Shown one piece after another: positions 1-9,514 of a stretch of DNA of 64,000 nucleotides (the first letter of the stretch is position 1; every line of letters begins with the position of its first letter). Below the pieces are notes generated by a model. The model saw only the letters and a list, made by a program, of their open reading frames with translations, made no database searches and was not told the origin of the DNA. A program made the position numbers and the translations under genes. Source of the stretch: Sulfitobacter guttiformis (GTDB lineage: Bacteria; Pseudomonadota; Alphaproteobacteria; Rhodobacterales; Rhodobacteraceae); contig NZ_RAQK01000001.1 of assembly GCF_003610455.1 (NCBI RefSeq), positions 248,001 to 312,000 on the forward strand. Direction: 5' to 3'.

Positions 1-549
1 AACCTCGACTTCCGTAAGTTCTGTGAGCGACGCCTCGATGAGGCGCATCGCCGGCAACGACATGCGGCTACCGCCACCTGCCGGGCCGTCAATGGGGATC
101 AGCGTAACGGCAGAGGATTTTCCGTTTGCCTTATTCGTCACGCGGCCTTTCGTTTCCGTTTTTACAAGCGGAGTCTTGAGCCAAAACCCCGGCTCTGCAG
201 GACTGCCTAGACTTACAACTGTGGTGCCAAGAGATTTTTCCACAGCGCTCGGAGATGCGGGTGCGGAGGCCTGCTGGCGCTGCGCCGTGGTGGTGGTGTC
301 CAGCGCCTCCTGGGTTTTGGCGGCGGGCGGTGGTTTGGGTGCCGAGGTAAGCACCGGATCAGCGGCGATTGCCGCAACGTCTGCTGCCGTGGCAGCGGGC
401 AATGCGGCAGCTGCCAGTCCTGCGGCAGATTGCCCACGCGGCGGTAGGGGCGCGCCACTATCTTCGGGCTGGCCGAGCCCCAGTTGTGCACAACCTGTCA
501 ACAGGAGCGAGGCAGTGATCGCCGCAAGGTGTTTTGAATCTATAATCAT
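1..549 (-). CDS. Lipoprotein, unrecognised family (partial, C-terminus outside window)
   Basis: The minus strand is open from an ATG at 549 down to base 1, giving 183 residues with no stop, so the gene continues past the left edge. The N-terminus carries a short hydrophobic stretch ending in a lipobox (LLTGC, Cys at residue 20), which predicts a lipid-anchored envelope protein. Residues 25-105 are rich in Ala, Pro, Thr and Gln, a likely flexible linker; a more ordered part starts near residue 110. Similar short roseobacter lipoproteins are often mislabelled D-galactarate dehydratase; I see no enzyme motif here. It is divergent from moaA. An ORF on the other strand (23-562) is its shadow. Confidence 0.72.
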   Translation of the reverse strand, partial: MIIDSKHLAAITASLLLTGCAQLGLGQPEDSGAPLPPRGQSAAGLAAAALPAATAADVAAIAADPVLTSAPKPPPAAKTQEALDTTTTAQRQQASAPASPSAVEKSLGTTVVSLGSPAEPGFWLKTPLVKTETKGRVTNKANGKSSAVTLIPIDGPAGGGSRMSLPAMRLIEASLTELTEVEV

Positions 550-635
550 AGCACGCTTGTAATCCAGCTTTTGCGCCGCACCAACCCCCTCAAATCAGGC
601 TTGCCCCCCTATCCCACCCCCTATACCACAGGGGT

Positions 636-1643
636 ATGACAGCACCTTTGATTGACCCCTTCGCCCGCGCCATAACTTATTTGCGTGTCTCCGTGACTGA
701 CCGTTGCGATTTTCGCTGTGTCTACTGCATGTCGGAGAATATGACCTTCCTTCCAAAGCGCGAATTGCTAACGCTAGAGGAGCTGGACCGCATGTGCTCG
801 ACCTTCATCGGACTGGGCGTGGAAAAGCTGCGGATCACCGGCGGAGAGCCGCTGGTCCGGCGCGGAATTATGACATTCTTTGACGGCATGAAACGGCATT
901 TGGACAGTGGCGCCCTCAAGGAGCTGACACTGACCACCAATGGTAGCCAATTGGAGAAATATGCGGCCGATCTTTTTGCGGCCGGTGTGCGCCGCGTTAA
1001 CATCTCGCTTGATACGCTCGATGAAGCGAAATTTGCCGAAGTCACGCGCTGGGGCCGCCTTCCGCAGGTTTTGCGCGGAATTGATGCCGCACAGGCGGCT
1101 GGCCTACGGGTCAAAATCAATGCAGTAGCCCTCAAAGGGTTCAACGAACCAGAATTGGCGCAGATTACGGAATGGTGCGCCAGCCGCGACATGGATCTTA
1201 CCTGGATCGAGGTCATGCCGATGGGCGACATTGGCAACGAGGACCGCATCGGACAATACTGGTCGCTCAAGGATGTGCGAAGCCAATATGCCGAGCATTA
1301 CACAATCACCGATCTGGCGGAAAAAACCGGAGGTCCGGCGCGCTACATTCGCCTCGAAGAGACCGGCCAGAAGATCGGGTTTATCACACCGCTGAGCCAT
1401 AATTTCTGCGAAAGCTGCAACCGCGTCCGCCTGACATGTACGGGCGAAATTTATCTGTGCCTGGGACAAGAAGACAGCGCCGATTTGCGGGCCCCGCTGC
1501 GCGCCCATCCAAGTGATAATGGCCCCCTCGAAGATGCGATCCGCGCAGCGATAAACCTCAAGCCCAAAGGCCATGATTTTGACTATTCTCGCCAAAAGCT
1601 GGATGGACAAATGCCCCGCCACATGAGCCACACAGGCGGTTGA
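636..1643 (+). CDS. moaA: GTP 3',8-cyclase (molybdenum cofactor biosynthesis protein A)
   Basis: Radical-SAM enzyme that, with MoaC, converts GTP into cyclic pyranopterin monophosphate, the first step of molybdopterin synthesis. The radical-SAM cluster motif C-x3-C-x2-C lies at residues 24, 28 and 31. The second, substrate-binding cluster motif C-x2-C-x13-C sits near residue 260 (FCESCNRVR followed by a later Cys). The protein ends in Gly-Gly, which is needed for activity in the family. Length (335) is normal. The ATG follows an AGGGG stretch. No other moa gene is in the window, so the rest of the pathway must be elsewhere. Confidence 0.97.
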   Translation: MTAPLIDPFARAITYLRVSVTDRCDFRCVYCMSENMTFLPKRELLTLEELDRMCSTFIGLGVEKLRITGGEPLVRRGIMTFFDGMKRHLDSGALKELTLTTNGSQLEKYAADLFAAGVRRVNISLDTLDEAKFAEVTRWGRLPQVLRGIDAAQAAGLRVKINAVALKGFNEPELAQITEWCASRDMDLTWIEVMPMGDIGNEDRIGQYWSLKDVRSQYAEHYTITDLAEKTGGPARYIRLEETGQKIGFITPLSHNFCESCNRVRLTCTGEIYLCLGQEDSADLRAPLRAHPSDNGPLEDAIRAAINLKPKGHDFDYSRQKLDGQMPRHMSHTGG

Positions 1644-1740
1644 CGCACAAACTTACACCGCCGAAGTAATATAATTCTCGCCGTACGGGCATTACACGTG
1701 CCATGCTGCGACTTCGCTCTATTCTCGCCCGCTACAAGCA

Positions 1741-1759
1741 GCCCGAAAGTGCCTCGGGC
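1741..1759. terminator. Hairpin between convergent moaA and M20 gene
   Basis: Arms GCCCGA (1741-1746) and TCGGGC (1754-1759) flank a 7-base loop in the 252-base gap between two convergent genes. There is no long T tract, so this is only a possible terminator. The rest of the gap shows nothing else I can name. Confidence 0.35.
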
Positions 1760-1895
1760 GGGTTATCTTAGTAATAAACCAAAGCCAGCAGCGCCGGAAA
1801 GCATCGGGATCAGGCGCTTAGAACGCCATAATCCGCATCCTTTTTTTTAACTTAACCTGAGATCACACAGCCATGACAGGCGCGGGACAATGTTC

Positions 1896-3058
1896 TCATT
1901 CTGTTGGCATCCGCTGCTCTATGATCCCTGCCCACCAGCTGCACCCGGCAGGAATGACCTCGTCGTTGAAGTTATAAAGCGGATGATGCACCATCGCTGT
2001 ATCGCCATTGCCGACCAGAATATAAGCCCCTGGCCGCTCTTCGAGCATAAAGGCGAAATCCTCGCCGCCCATGACCAGCGGCGCTTCCGCACAGGATCCT
2101 GCAACATCGCGCGCGACACCTGCGGCGAACTCTGTCTGCTCCTCGTGATTGACCATCACGGGATAATTCCGGTCGTATCCGACCCTCGCCACCGCGCCCA
2201 TTGCGCCGGCAATACCTGTACAAATTTCATTCACCCGCTTGTCCGCCAGATCCCGCATTTCCGGCGTCATGGTGCGCACCGTTCCTTTGAGGCGCACCTT
2301 TTGCGGGATCACATTATAGGCGTTCGAAGAGGTCTCGAACGATGTAATCGAAACCACGATTGTCTTTACCGGATCGGCGTTACGGCTGACGATTGTTTGC
2401 AAGGCTCCGACGATCTGAGCTGCAATAACGGTGGTATCAACGGTCTCGTTCGGTTTAGCGGCGTGCCCCCCAACCCCTCGATTTCGATGTCCAGCAGATC
2501 GGTCGCCGCGAAAAATGCACCCGGCCGGATTGCGAAACTGCCCGGCTCCATCCCCGGCCAATTGTGCATGCCATAGACTTCCTGAATGCCCCAGCGCTCC
2601 ATCATGCCATCATCGCACATCACTTTGGCTCCGCCTCCGCCCTCTTCTGCGGGTTGAAATATCACCACTGCGGTGCCGTCGAAATTACGCGTCTCGGCGA
2701 GGTACTTCGCCGCCCCCAGCAGCATGGCAGTGTGACCGTCGTGCCCACAAGCGTGCATGGCTCCGTCGGTTTTAGAGGCATATGCCAGTCCCGTTTCCTC
2801 GTGGATCGGCAGCGCGTCCATATCCGCCCGCAAACCCACAACCTTGCCTGACGCTGTATTCTTACCTTTGATGACGCCCACAACACCGGTTCGCCCGATG
2901 CCTTCGACTACTTCATCACAGCCAAAAGCCCGCAGCTTTTCAGCAACGGTCGCAGAAGTACGGTGCGTCTCGAACAGGATCTCGGGGTGCTCGTGCAGAT
3001 CATGGCGCCAAGCGGTAATATCTGCGTGCATCTGAGCAAAACGGTTTTTGATCGGCAT
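1896..3058 (-). pseudogene. M20-family amidohydrolase (hippurate hydrolase-like), split by a frameshift
   Basis: Two overlapping minus-strand frames together make one complete M20D amidohydrolase of about 387 residues. The first half starts at 3058 (ATG after AGAGGA) and contains the metal motif CGHDGHT at residues 104-110 and PAEE at 136-139. The second half, from about 2470 to the stop at 1896, holds GGHAAKPNE and the C-terminal GGEDFAF motif. The join needs one extra base in a G-rich run (plus-strand C runs at 2466-2471 and 2474-2477): adding one G restores E-G-V-G-G-H. The family hydrolyses N-acyl amino acids or similar amides in the cytoplasm. It is the last gene of the transporter-linked operon, 13 bases after the oxidase gene. 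A real frameshift or an assembly error are both possible. Confidence 0.85.
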
Positions 3059-3071
3059 TCTCGGTCCTCTT

Positions 3072-4415
3072 TCAAACGTCTGGTCCGGGGACCATTTTTG
3101 TACCATCAGTAAAACGTGCAAAGCGGAAGCGCGACAGGTCATGACCCGCAGCCCGCCCCGCAGCCAGATCCGCCAGAATACGGCCCATTGCAGGCCCTAT
3201 ACCAAAACCGTGACCACTCATCCCTGTGCCCACGATCAGCCCATCGATGGGTGTGTAATCTACCACTGGCACGATGTCGGGCATAGTGTCGATCATGCCC
3301 GCCCAGCTGGTGCGCAGCTTAACCTCGCCCATCTGCGGGAACATCGCACCGAAATCGCGCGCCAGCTTTGCAATGATCCGCGGCACCGGTTTGGGATCCA
3401 GAACGCGCATCCGCTCGAACGGGCTCTCGTCTTCTGCGCTCCAACTGCGCGGCGTCCCCCAAGCATCGGGAAATCCCTTCGGTGCACCGGGTTTGAGCCT
3501 GCATCCGAACGGATCTATGCGCAGCTGCGGAATAAATTTTGGCAGGGCGCGAAACGCATCCGGCCCTACAAAAAGCTCAGACGTCATGTTGGGCGCAAGG
3601 GTATAGCCGCCATCAGCCCTACGCCGGAACGCCAGCCGCTTGGCCGATGCAGCACATTGCCCGATATCAGCCACCGGCATTGTCACAGCCACCTGAGAGC
3701 GCACACTGAGCTGCGGCAAAGCAACGCCATGATTGCGCAAAAAGAGCGCCGACCACGCGCCACCGGCGAGTACAACGCGCGGCGCGGTAATTCGCCCCCG
3801 CTCGGTCACAACGCCTGTCACTTTTCCGTTCGTGATATCCAGACACCGGACTGCACACTGCTCGACGATCTTTACCCCCTCGCGCACTGCAATCTCGGCC
3901 AGTGCCGGTACCGCGACCCACGGCTCGGCCCGCAAATCACCCGCTGTGTAAAGCGCTGCCAAGGGTCTGTCCGTGAGGCCGGTGAACATACCCGCAATCT
4001 GTGCAGGGGTAATAATCTTGCTGTCGACCCCGTTAGCTGCCGCGTTGGGCAGCCATGCCTCATACCGCACCAATGCACGCGTATCATTGGCAAAATAGGT
4101 CACACCCGCACGCGACAGGCCGATTTGTTCATTAGTTTCGCGTGACAGATCCTCCCAGATCCGCTGGGCCTCGGCCATGATCGGCATCTCCGCCGGATCG
4201 CGGCCTTGCTGCCTGATCCAGCCCCAATTACGGCTCGATTGCTCGGCCGCGACCCGCCCCTTTTCCAACAAGGCGACCCGCGCACCGCCGCGCGCGGCAA
4301 ATAGCGCGGTACAAATACCGATGATGCCGCCCCCGATCACAACCAGATCGACCTCATCGGGAATCCGCCCCGAATAGCGCGGGGGCACGTCTGTGGTAAA
4401 AGGAAAACCGCTCAT
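3072..4415 (-). CDS. FAD-dependent oxidoreductase of the DAO (D-amino acid/glycine oxidase) family
   Basis: A 447-residue protein with an N-terminal dinucleotide-binding motif (VVIGGGIIG, about residues 25-33), the SSRNWGWIRQQGRDP segment that follows the FAD site in this subgroup, and a second FAD-contacting stretch near the C-terminus (GTGMSGHGFGIGPAMG). The DAO family oxidises amino acids or N-methylated amines, generally to an imine or aldehyde. Substrate cannot be read from the sequence. It lies 13 bases after the argE-like gene and 13 bases before the frameshifted amidohydrolase, so it is probably translated from one operon mRNA with a peptide-type transporter ATPase. Confidence 0.88.
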   Translation of the reverse strand: MSGFPFTTDVPPRYSGRIPDEVDLVVIGGGIIGICTALFAARGGARVALLEKGRVAAEQSSRNWGWIRQQGRDPAEMPIMAEAQRIWEDLSRETNEQIGLSRAGVTYFANDTRALVRYEAWLPNAAANGVDSKIITPAQIAGMFTGLTDRPLAALYTAGDLRAEPWVAVPALAEIAVREGVKIVEQCAVRCLDITNGKVTGVVTERGRITAPRVVLAGGAWSALFLRNHGVALPQLSVRSQVAVTMPVADIGQCAASAKRLAFRRRADGGYTLAPNMTSELFVGPDAFRALPKFIPQLRIDPFGCRLKPGAPKGFPDAWGTPRSWSAEDESPFERMRVLDPKPVPRIIAKLARDFGAMFPQMGEVKLRTSWAGMIDTMPDIVPVVDYTPIDGLIVGTGMSGHGFGIGPAMGRILADLAAGRAAGHDLSRFRFARFTDGTKMVPGPDV

Positions 4416-4428
4416 GGGAACGCAGCCG

Positions 4429-5592
4429 TTATAGGCACAGCCGTGCGATCAACTTGCGCATGAAATCATGCCCCGCATTGAACTGTGCCACCTCGATAAA
4501 CTCGTTTGGCTGATGGGCCTGTGCGATGTCACCGGGACCGCAAATAACCGCACTGTAGCCGGCGTCCTGAAACTGCCCTGCCTCGGTGCCGTAGCTGACT
4601 TTGTGGCTGGCGTTATCGCCGGTAATCTGGCGCACAAGTGTCTCGGCCTCACCGTCTTCTTCCGGTTGCAGCGCTGGCACATCAAAGCGTGGGGTAATCT
4701 CGATCCGTGTATCAGCAACAACAGATTGCATGGCCTCTTCGACCTCGCGCACTTTTTCGAGATAGGCGATTTTCCATTGCTCCTTATCTTCGCCGGGGAC
4801 CACGCGGAAATCCATCGCGAAATGGCAATCCTTGGCGGTGATATTATGGGCGGTGCCGCCGCTGATCATCCCCACATGTACTGTGGTAAAGGGCGGATCG
4901 AACATCGCGGCAAGCTCGCTCGGCTTGGCCTCCATGTTCTCGGTGTTCATCTCGTTGGCCCATTCGATCAGTTTAGCTCCTGCCATGATCGCATTCACCC
5001 CTGTGTGCAGCAGCGAGGAATGGACTTCGAAGCCGACAACATGTGTGTTGAAACCGGTCCCGCCCTTGTGACCAGTAACTGCTTGCATGGTTGATGGCTC
5101 GCCCACGATCACAGCACTGCCTTTCGGCACAATCCCCTGCATTGCCGCAATCATTGGCGGCGCGCCGGTACAGCCGATTTCCTCGTCAAAACTAAGTGCG
5201 ATTTGCAAAGGGCGTTTGACGCCGGTGTAATGGGCCTGAACCAAGGCCCAGATGGCCAGCGCATCAAACCCCTTCATATCGCAGGTCCCGCGCCCATAAT
5301 ACTTGCCGTCTTTTTCGACAACGGTGAAAGGGTCGGTGTCCCATGGCTGGCCGTCTACCGGCACAACATCTGTATGGCCCGACAAAACAATTGCACCCTC
5401 AATCTCCGGTCCGACATGAGCAAAAAGCGCATGTTTGGGCTGGTCGGGATCAACATAGCGGTGTGCAGTGATGCCATGCCCGCCAAGATATTCCTCGACC
5501 CAGTCGATGAGTGGAATGTTGGTGTCGCGAGACACAGTCGGAAAGCTGATGAGCTTCGTCATCAGATCGAGCGGGGACAGACGTTCAGTCAC
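4429..5592 (-). CDS. argE: ArgE/DapE-type M20 deacylase (acetylornithine deacetylase-like)
   Basis: 387 residues, the usual size for ArgE. The first metal-binding motif SGHTDVVPVD is at 71-80, the bridging Asp is in RGTCDMKG (about 101-108), the catalytic Glu pair is in FDEE (about 135-138), and a later ligand lies in YGTEAGQF. ArgE removes the acetyl group from N-acetylornithine; its close relatives act on other N-acyl amino acids. The position between a peptide-type ABC ATPase (12 bases upstream) and an amino acid oxidase suggests a catabolic deacylase more than arginine synthesis. The symbol denotes the family, not a proven role. Confidence 0.82.
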   Translation of the reverse strand: MTERLSPLDLMTKLISFPTVSRDTNIPLIDWVEEYLGGHGITAHRYVDPDQPKHALFAHVGPEIEGAIVLSGHTDVVPVDGQPWDTDPFTVVEKDGKYYGRGTCDMKGFDALAIWALVQAHYTGVKRPLQIALSFDEEIGCTGAPPMIAAMQGIVPKGSAVIVGEPSTMQAVTGHKGGTGFNTHVVGFEVHSSLLHTGVNAIMAGAKLIEWANEMNTENMEAKPSELAAMFDPPFTTVHVGMISGGTAHNITAKDCHFAMDFRVVPGEDKEQWKIAYLEKVREVEEAMQSVVADTRIEITPRFDVPALQPEEDGEAETLVRQITGDNASHKVSYGTEAGQFQDAGYSAVICGPGDIAQAHQPNEFIEVAQFNAGHDFMRKLIARLCL

Positions 5593-5604
5593 GGGTGTAT
5601 TCCT

Positions 5605-7437
5605 TTAATAGCCGCTGTCGGTGATCAGCACTTTATGTCCATTGCCTAAATCGCGATAAACGCTCGGCTCGGCATGATGGCTGACATTGTGAATAGGCGA
5701 CGGGATCGGTTTGAAATTCAGATCATTCTCGGCCTTACGCTTGCGCGGGTCCGCAATGGGAACGGCTTTCATCAAAGCTTGGGTATATGGGTGCTGCGGG
5801 TTTTCGAAGACTTGGCGGCGCGGCCCCAACTCAACGATACGGCCCAGATACATGACACCCACATGATGGCTCACCCGCTCGACCACAGCCATATCGTGGG
5901 AGATAAAAAGGAACGACAACTCCATTTCGGCCTGCAATTCCATCATCAAATTGAGGACCTGTGCTTGCACCGATACATCAAGCGCGGATACCGCCTCATC
6001 TGCAATGATGAGTTTGGGGTTGAGGGCAAGTGCGCGTGCAATCGCAACCCGCTGGCGCTGGCCGCCCGACAACTCATGCGGAAAACGGCGCATGAAACTA
6101 CGCGGCAACTCCACCCGGTCAAAAAGCATTTCCACGCGCTTGCGCACGGCATCTCCTTTGAGCGTGCCGTAGTTGTGTATCGGCTCGGCCACCTGATCGG
6201 CCAGTCCCATCTGGGGATTGAGCGAGGCAAACGGATCCTGAAAAATCATCTGCATATCTAGGCGTGCCATCCGCAGATCATGGTCATTGAGCGACATGAT
6301 GTCCTTGCCATTCAAATTGACCTCACCCGATTGCGGATTCACCAACCGCAGGATCGAACGACCGGCAGTGGACTTCCCGCACCCGCTCTCGCCAACAAGG
6401 CTGAGGGTCTGGCCCTTGTTGATCGAAAAGCTGAGATCCTCGACCGCATGCACATTGGCCACTACACGCCGCAGCAGGCCGCCGGTGACCGGAAAGCGGG
6501 TGGTAAGGTTTTTTACCGTCAAAAGCACCTCGTTTGTGCCTTTGATCGGAACAATCGCTTTGCCCTCGCTGCCCAACAGTTTCATCGGTTCAGGATAATC
6601 CTTGCCGGTCATCTCGCCCAGCTTTGGCACGGCAGCCAGCAGCGCTTTGGTATAGGGGTGCTTAGGATTCTCGAAGATTTCCTCCACAGTCCCTTCCTCG
6701 ACCTTGTTCCCGCGGAACATGACCACCACGCGGTCAGCCATCTGCGCGACAACGGCCATGTCGTGTGTAATAAACATCACGGCCGTACCCGTCTCGCGCT
6801 TGAGCCGGTCCATCAACGCCAAAATCTCCGCCTGAATGGTCACATCAAGAGCGGTTGTAGGCTCGTCCGCGATAAGCAATCGTGGCTCGCAGGCAAGCGC
6901 CATCGCGATCACCACACGCTGGCGCATCCCCCCCGACAGCTCGTGTGGGTATTGTGTAAGACGCTTTTTAGGCTCGGGGATGCGCACTTGGGTCATCAGC
7001 TCCAACGCGCGCGCCTCGGCCTGTGCTTTGGTCATGTGTTTATGCAGGCGCAACCCTTCAGTCAGCTGCTTGCCCACGGTAAACACGGGGTTCAGCGCCG
7101 TCATCGGTTCTTGGAATATCATGCCGATCTCGTTGCCCCTGATGGCGCGCATCTGGTCCATCGGCGTCTTCGCCAGATCGATCGTCTCGCCCTGCCCGCG
7201 ATCAAACATCAGCTTGCCGCCTGCAATCTCGCCGCCGCCAAACTCGACCAGTCGCATGAGCGACAGCGAAGACACCGATTTGCCCGAACCTGATTCTCCG
7301 ACCACACAGACTGTTTCACCGGGTTTAATGTCGAAAGATACATTCTCGACCCCAACCACAGGACCGTCTTTGGTCTGGAACTCCACGCGCAGCCCCTCAA
7401 TACGGGCAATCGGGGCTCTATCGGAGAGATCTAGCAT
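5605..7437 (-). CDS. Peptide/oligopeptide ABC transporter ATPase, two fused ATPase domains (DppD-DppF type)
   Basis: 610 residues carrying two complete ABC ATPase domains in one chain. Domain 1 has Walker A GESGSGKS (47-54), signature LSGGMRQR (167-174) and Walker B LLIADEP. Domain 2 has GESGCGKS (349-356), LSGGQRQR (456-463) and LIIADEA. Each is followed by the oligopeptide-transporter C-terminal region (HPYTKALLAAVP and HPYTQALMKAVP). It should power the transporter whose binding protein and permeases lie on the divergent operon from 7786. The ATG is preceded by AAAGGA. It is the first gene of a tight four-gene minus-strand operon. Confidence 0.94.
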   Translation of the reverse strand: MLDLSDRAPIARIEGLRVEFQTKDGPVVGVENVSFDIKPGETVCVVGESGSGKSVSSLSLMRLVEFGGGEIAGGKLMFDRGQGETIDLAKTPMDQMRAIRGNEIGMIFQEPMTALNPVFTVGKQLTEGLRLHKHMTKAQAEARALELMTQVRIPEPKKRLTQYPHELSGGMRQRVVIAMALACEPRLLIADEPTTALDVTIQAEILALMDRLKRETGTAVMFITHDMAVVAQMADRVVVMFRGNKVEEGTVEEIFENPKHPYTKALLAAVPKLGEMTGKDYPEPMKLLGSEGKAIVPIKGTNEVLLTVKNLTTRFPVTGGLLRRVVANVHAVEDLSFSINKGQTLSLVGESGCGKSTAGRSILRLVNPQSGEVNLNGKDIMSLNDHDLRMARLDMQMIFQDPFASLNPQMGLADQVAEPIHNYGTLKGDAVRKRVEMLFDRVELPRSFMRRFPHELSGGQRQRVAIARALALNPKLIIADEAVSALDVSVQAQVLNLMMELQAEMELSFLFISHDMAVVERVSHHVGVMYLGRIVELGPRRQVFENPQHPYTQALMKAVPIADPRKRKAENDLNFKPIPSPIHNVSHHAEPSVYRDLGNGHKVLITDSGY

Positions 7438-7785
7438 GTTAGTCCTTTCTAGTGGGCCGCACGGAGTTCTATGCGGTTTTGCGCAACGCTATGCGCAAGA
7501 TTTGCCTTCGTCAAACGCTCTCGAACGACATCCGCCTCTGCCGCGTGCATAAAATGTGTGCTGCCAACAATTTCATCGGCCCACACGCAGCCAAAGGGTT
7601 GCAATTCGCGCAACTTATGTTTCAATCTGATCACGCGTTCGGGGGTTAACGATTAACTGCGTGTGGCTCTGTGTTTAAAAAATAGGCAGACACCAGCAGT
7701 CCGATACACACCCGATGCGACCAAAAAACGCCCGCGCAAGTCGGGCGACCTTACATGCCCCGGCATGTCCAACCTGGAGTATTTT
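7438..7785. promoter_or_regulatory. Divergent control region between the two transporter operons
   Basis: 348 bases without a convincing gene. Must hold promoters for the ATPase operon (leftward) and the binding-protein operon (rightward). An inverted repeat TTGCGCA-N6-TGCGCAA (7479-7485, 7492-7498) lies about 40-60 bases upstream of the ATPase ATG, and a related imperfect one, GTTGC-N7-GCAAC (7598-7602, 7610-7614), lies further out; either could bind a regulator. TTAACGATTAAC occurs at 7646-7657. A hairpin CGCCCG/CGGGCG (7729-7734, 7742-7747) is followed on the minus strand by six T. Short ORFs here have no family features. Confidence 0.5.
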
Positions 7786-9507
7786 ATGACTTTGAAATCC
7801 ACCCTACTCGGAGCCGTCGCACTGACCGCTCTGGTGCCAATGGCGTTTGCCGCCGGCCATGAAGGCGAGCGGGGCCGCGACGGCCAGCTCAACATCATCT
7901 ATTGGCAGGCCCCGTCGATCCTGAACCCGTATCTTTCCGGCGGAACAAAGGACCTCGAATCATCATCGCTCGTGCTCGAACCACTGGGCCGCTATGACGA
8001 AACCGGTGCGCTGGTCCCCTTCCTCGCTTCAGAAATCCCCACCGTCGAAAACGGCGGTGTGAGCGAGGATTTGAAGTCCATCACATGGAAGCTCAAAGAG
8101 GGCCTGTTGTGGTCTGACGGCTCGCCGGTAACGACAGCGGACGTCAAATTTACGGCAGAGTACTGTATGCACCCCGAAGGCGGTTGCGCACAGGCATCGA
8201 AATTCGACGATCTTGAATCTATGGACGTCATCGACGATCTGACGATCAAAGTGAACTTCTCTGTTCCAAAGCCGAATCCATACGGCCCGTTTATGGGCGC
8301 GCAGGCACCGATTCTTCAGGCCGCACAGTTCGCTGAATGCCTTGGTGCAAAAGCACCCGAGTGTACCGAAGCAAACTTTAACCCAATCGGCACCGGCCCG
8401 TTTGTCGTGACTGATTTCCGTCCGAACGACGTTATCACTATGGAAGCAAACCAGAACTTCCGCGAAGCAGGTAAGCCCGCGTTCGCAAGCCTGACGTTCA
8501 AAGGGGGCGGCGATGCAGCTGCTGCCGGTCGTGCCGTTATGGAAACAGGCGAGTTCGATTATGCCTGGAACATGCAGTTGGCACCTGACGTGCTGGCCAA
8601 AATGGCCGAAGGCGGCAAGGGCGTGCCAATCTCCGCATTCGGCACATTGGTCGAGCGCATCGAGATCAACCTGACCAACCCATCACCGGACCTGCCACCA
8701 GAGACACGCGCAACCGTTGCAGAGCCACACCCGTTCCTGTCGGAATTCAACGTACGCAAAGCGCTCTCAATGGCAATCGACCGCGAGCTGCTGACCGAAG
8801 TGGGCTACGGTCAGGCAGGTCGCGCGACCTGTAACATCGTGCCAGCGCCGGCGCTTTACGCATCCGACAACACAGAATGCCTTACGCAGGACATCGAGGG
8901 TGCAAAAGCACTGCTTGAGGAAGCAGGCTGGACCGATACGGACGGTGACGGTGTGCGTGACAAGGATGGCGTGAAAATGTCCATGCTGTACCAAACTTCC
9001 ACCAACGCCGTGCGTCAGGATTTCCAGGCGCTGATCAAAGACTGGTGGGAGCAGATCGGCTTTGAGGTCGAATTGCGCAATCTCGACGGCTCCGTCTTCT
9101 TCGGTGGCGATCCCGGCTCACCGGATACCTTCCAGAAGTTCTATGCAGACGTTGAAATGTATGCAAACAACTTCGACGGCACCGACCCCGAGGCCTACCT
9201 TGCACAGCGCCGTTGTGGCGGAGAGCCAAAGCCGTCTTCACAGTGGCAGGGCGAGAACATCAACCGCTTCTGTGATCCGGCCTATGATGCCCTTCTCGAC
9301 GAAATGGCGCAAACCGGCGAGCTTGAAAAGCGTGGCGAGATTGCAAAAAAGCTCAACGATATGCTGACAAAAGAAAGCATGTCGATGCTCCCACTGGTTG
9401 ACCGTGGTCGTGTATCCGCTGCTTCCACAACCCTCGGCGGCGTTGTCCTTAACGTATGGGACTCCGAGCTGTGGAATGTCGCGGACTGGTACCGCATCAA
9501 AGAATAA
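7786..9507 (+). CDS. Periplasmic peptide-type solute-binding protein (SBP_bac_5 family)
   Basis: The ATG at 7786 follows GGAG by six bases and opens a Sec signal peptide (MTLKSTLLGAVALTALVPMAFA, cleavage likely after AFA), so I prefer it to the longer frame from 7663. The 573-residue protein has the family 5 pattern: an early ILNPYLSGG region, GLLWSDGSPVTTADV, an NPIGTGPF motif and an NVRKALSMAIDRE motif. It delivers substrate to the two permeases downstream. An insertion reading TDTDGDGVRDKDG resembles the Asp-rich loop often seen in roseobacter and rhizobial members. Ligand unknown; the linked deacylases suggest an N-acylated amino compound or short peptide. Confidence 0.93.
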   Translation: MTLKSTLLGAVALTALVPMAFAAGHEGERGRDGQLNIIYWQAPSILNPYLSGGTKDLESSSLVLEPLGRYDETGALVPFLASEIPTVENGGVSEDLKSITWKLKEGLLWSDGSPVTTADVKFTAEYCMHPEGGCAQASKFDDLESMDVIDDLTIKVNFSVPKPNPYGPFMGAQAPILQAAQFAECLGAKAPECTEANFNPIGTGPFVVTDFRPNDVITMEANQNFREAGKPAFASLTFKGGGDAAAAGRAVMETGEFDYAWNMQLAPDVLAKMAEGGKGVPISAFGTLVERIEINLTNPSPDLPPETRATVAEPHPFLSEFNVRKALSMAIDRELLTEVGYGQAGRATCNIVPAPALYASDNTECLTQDIEGAKALLEEAGWTDTDGDGVRDKDGVKMSMLYQTSTNAVRQDFQALIKDWWEQIGFEVELRNLDGSVFFGGDPGSPDTFQKFYADVEMYANNFDGTDPEAYLAQRRCGGEPKPSSQWQGENINRFCDPAYDALLDEMAQTGELEKRGEIAKKLNDMLTKESMSMLPLVDRGRVSAASTTLGGVVLNVWDSELWNVADWYRIKE

Positions 9508-9514
9508 GCCTTGC

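Noticed and set aside
3048..4145. 365-codon open frame on the plus strand
   Set aside because: Antisense to the DAO-type oxidase, which has clear FAD motifs in the other strand.
6280..7293. 337-codon open frame on the plus strand
   Set aside because: Antisense to the double ATPase gene; His/Arg/Leu-rich with no family motif.
7646..7657. TTAACGATTAAC, and the similar TTAACGTTTAAC at 58512-58523, as CtrA binding sites
   Set aside because: CtrA full sites have TTAA half-sites seven bases apart; here the spacing is three, so I do not call them, although both lie in promoter regions.
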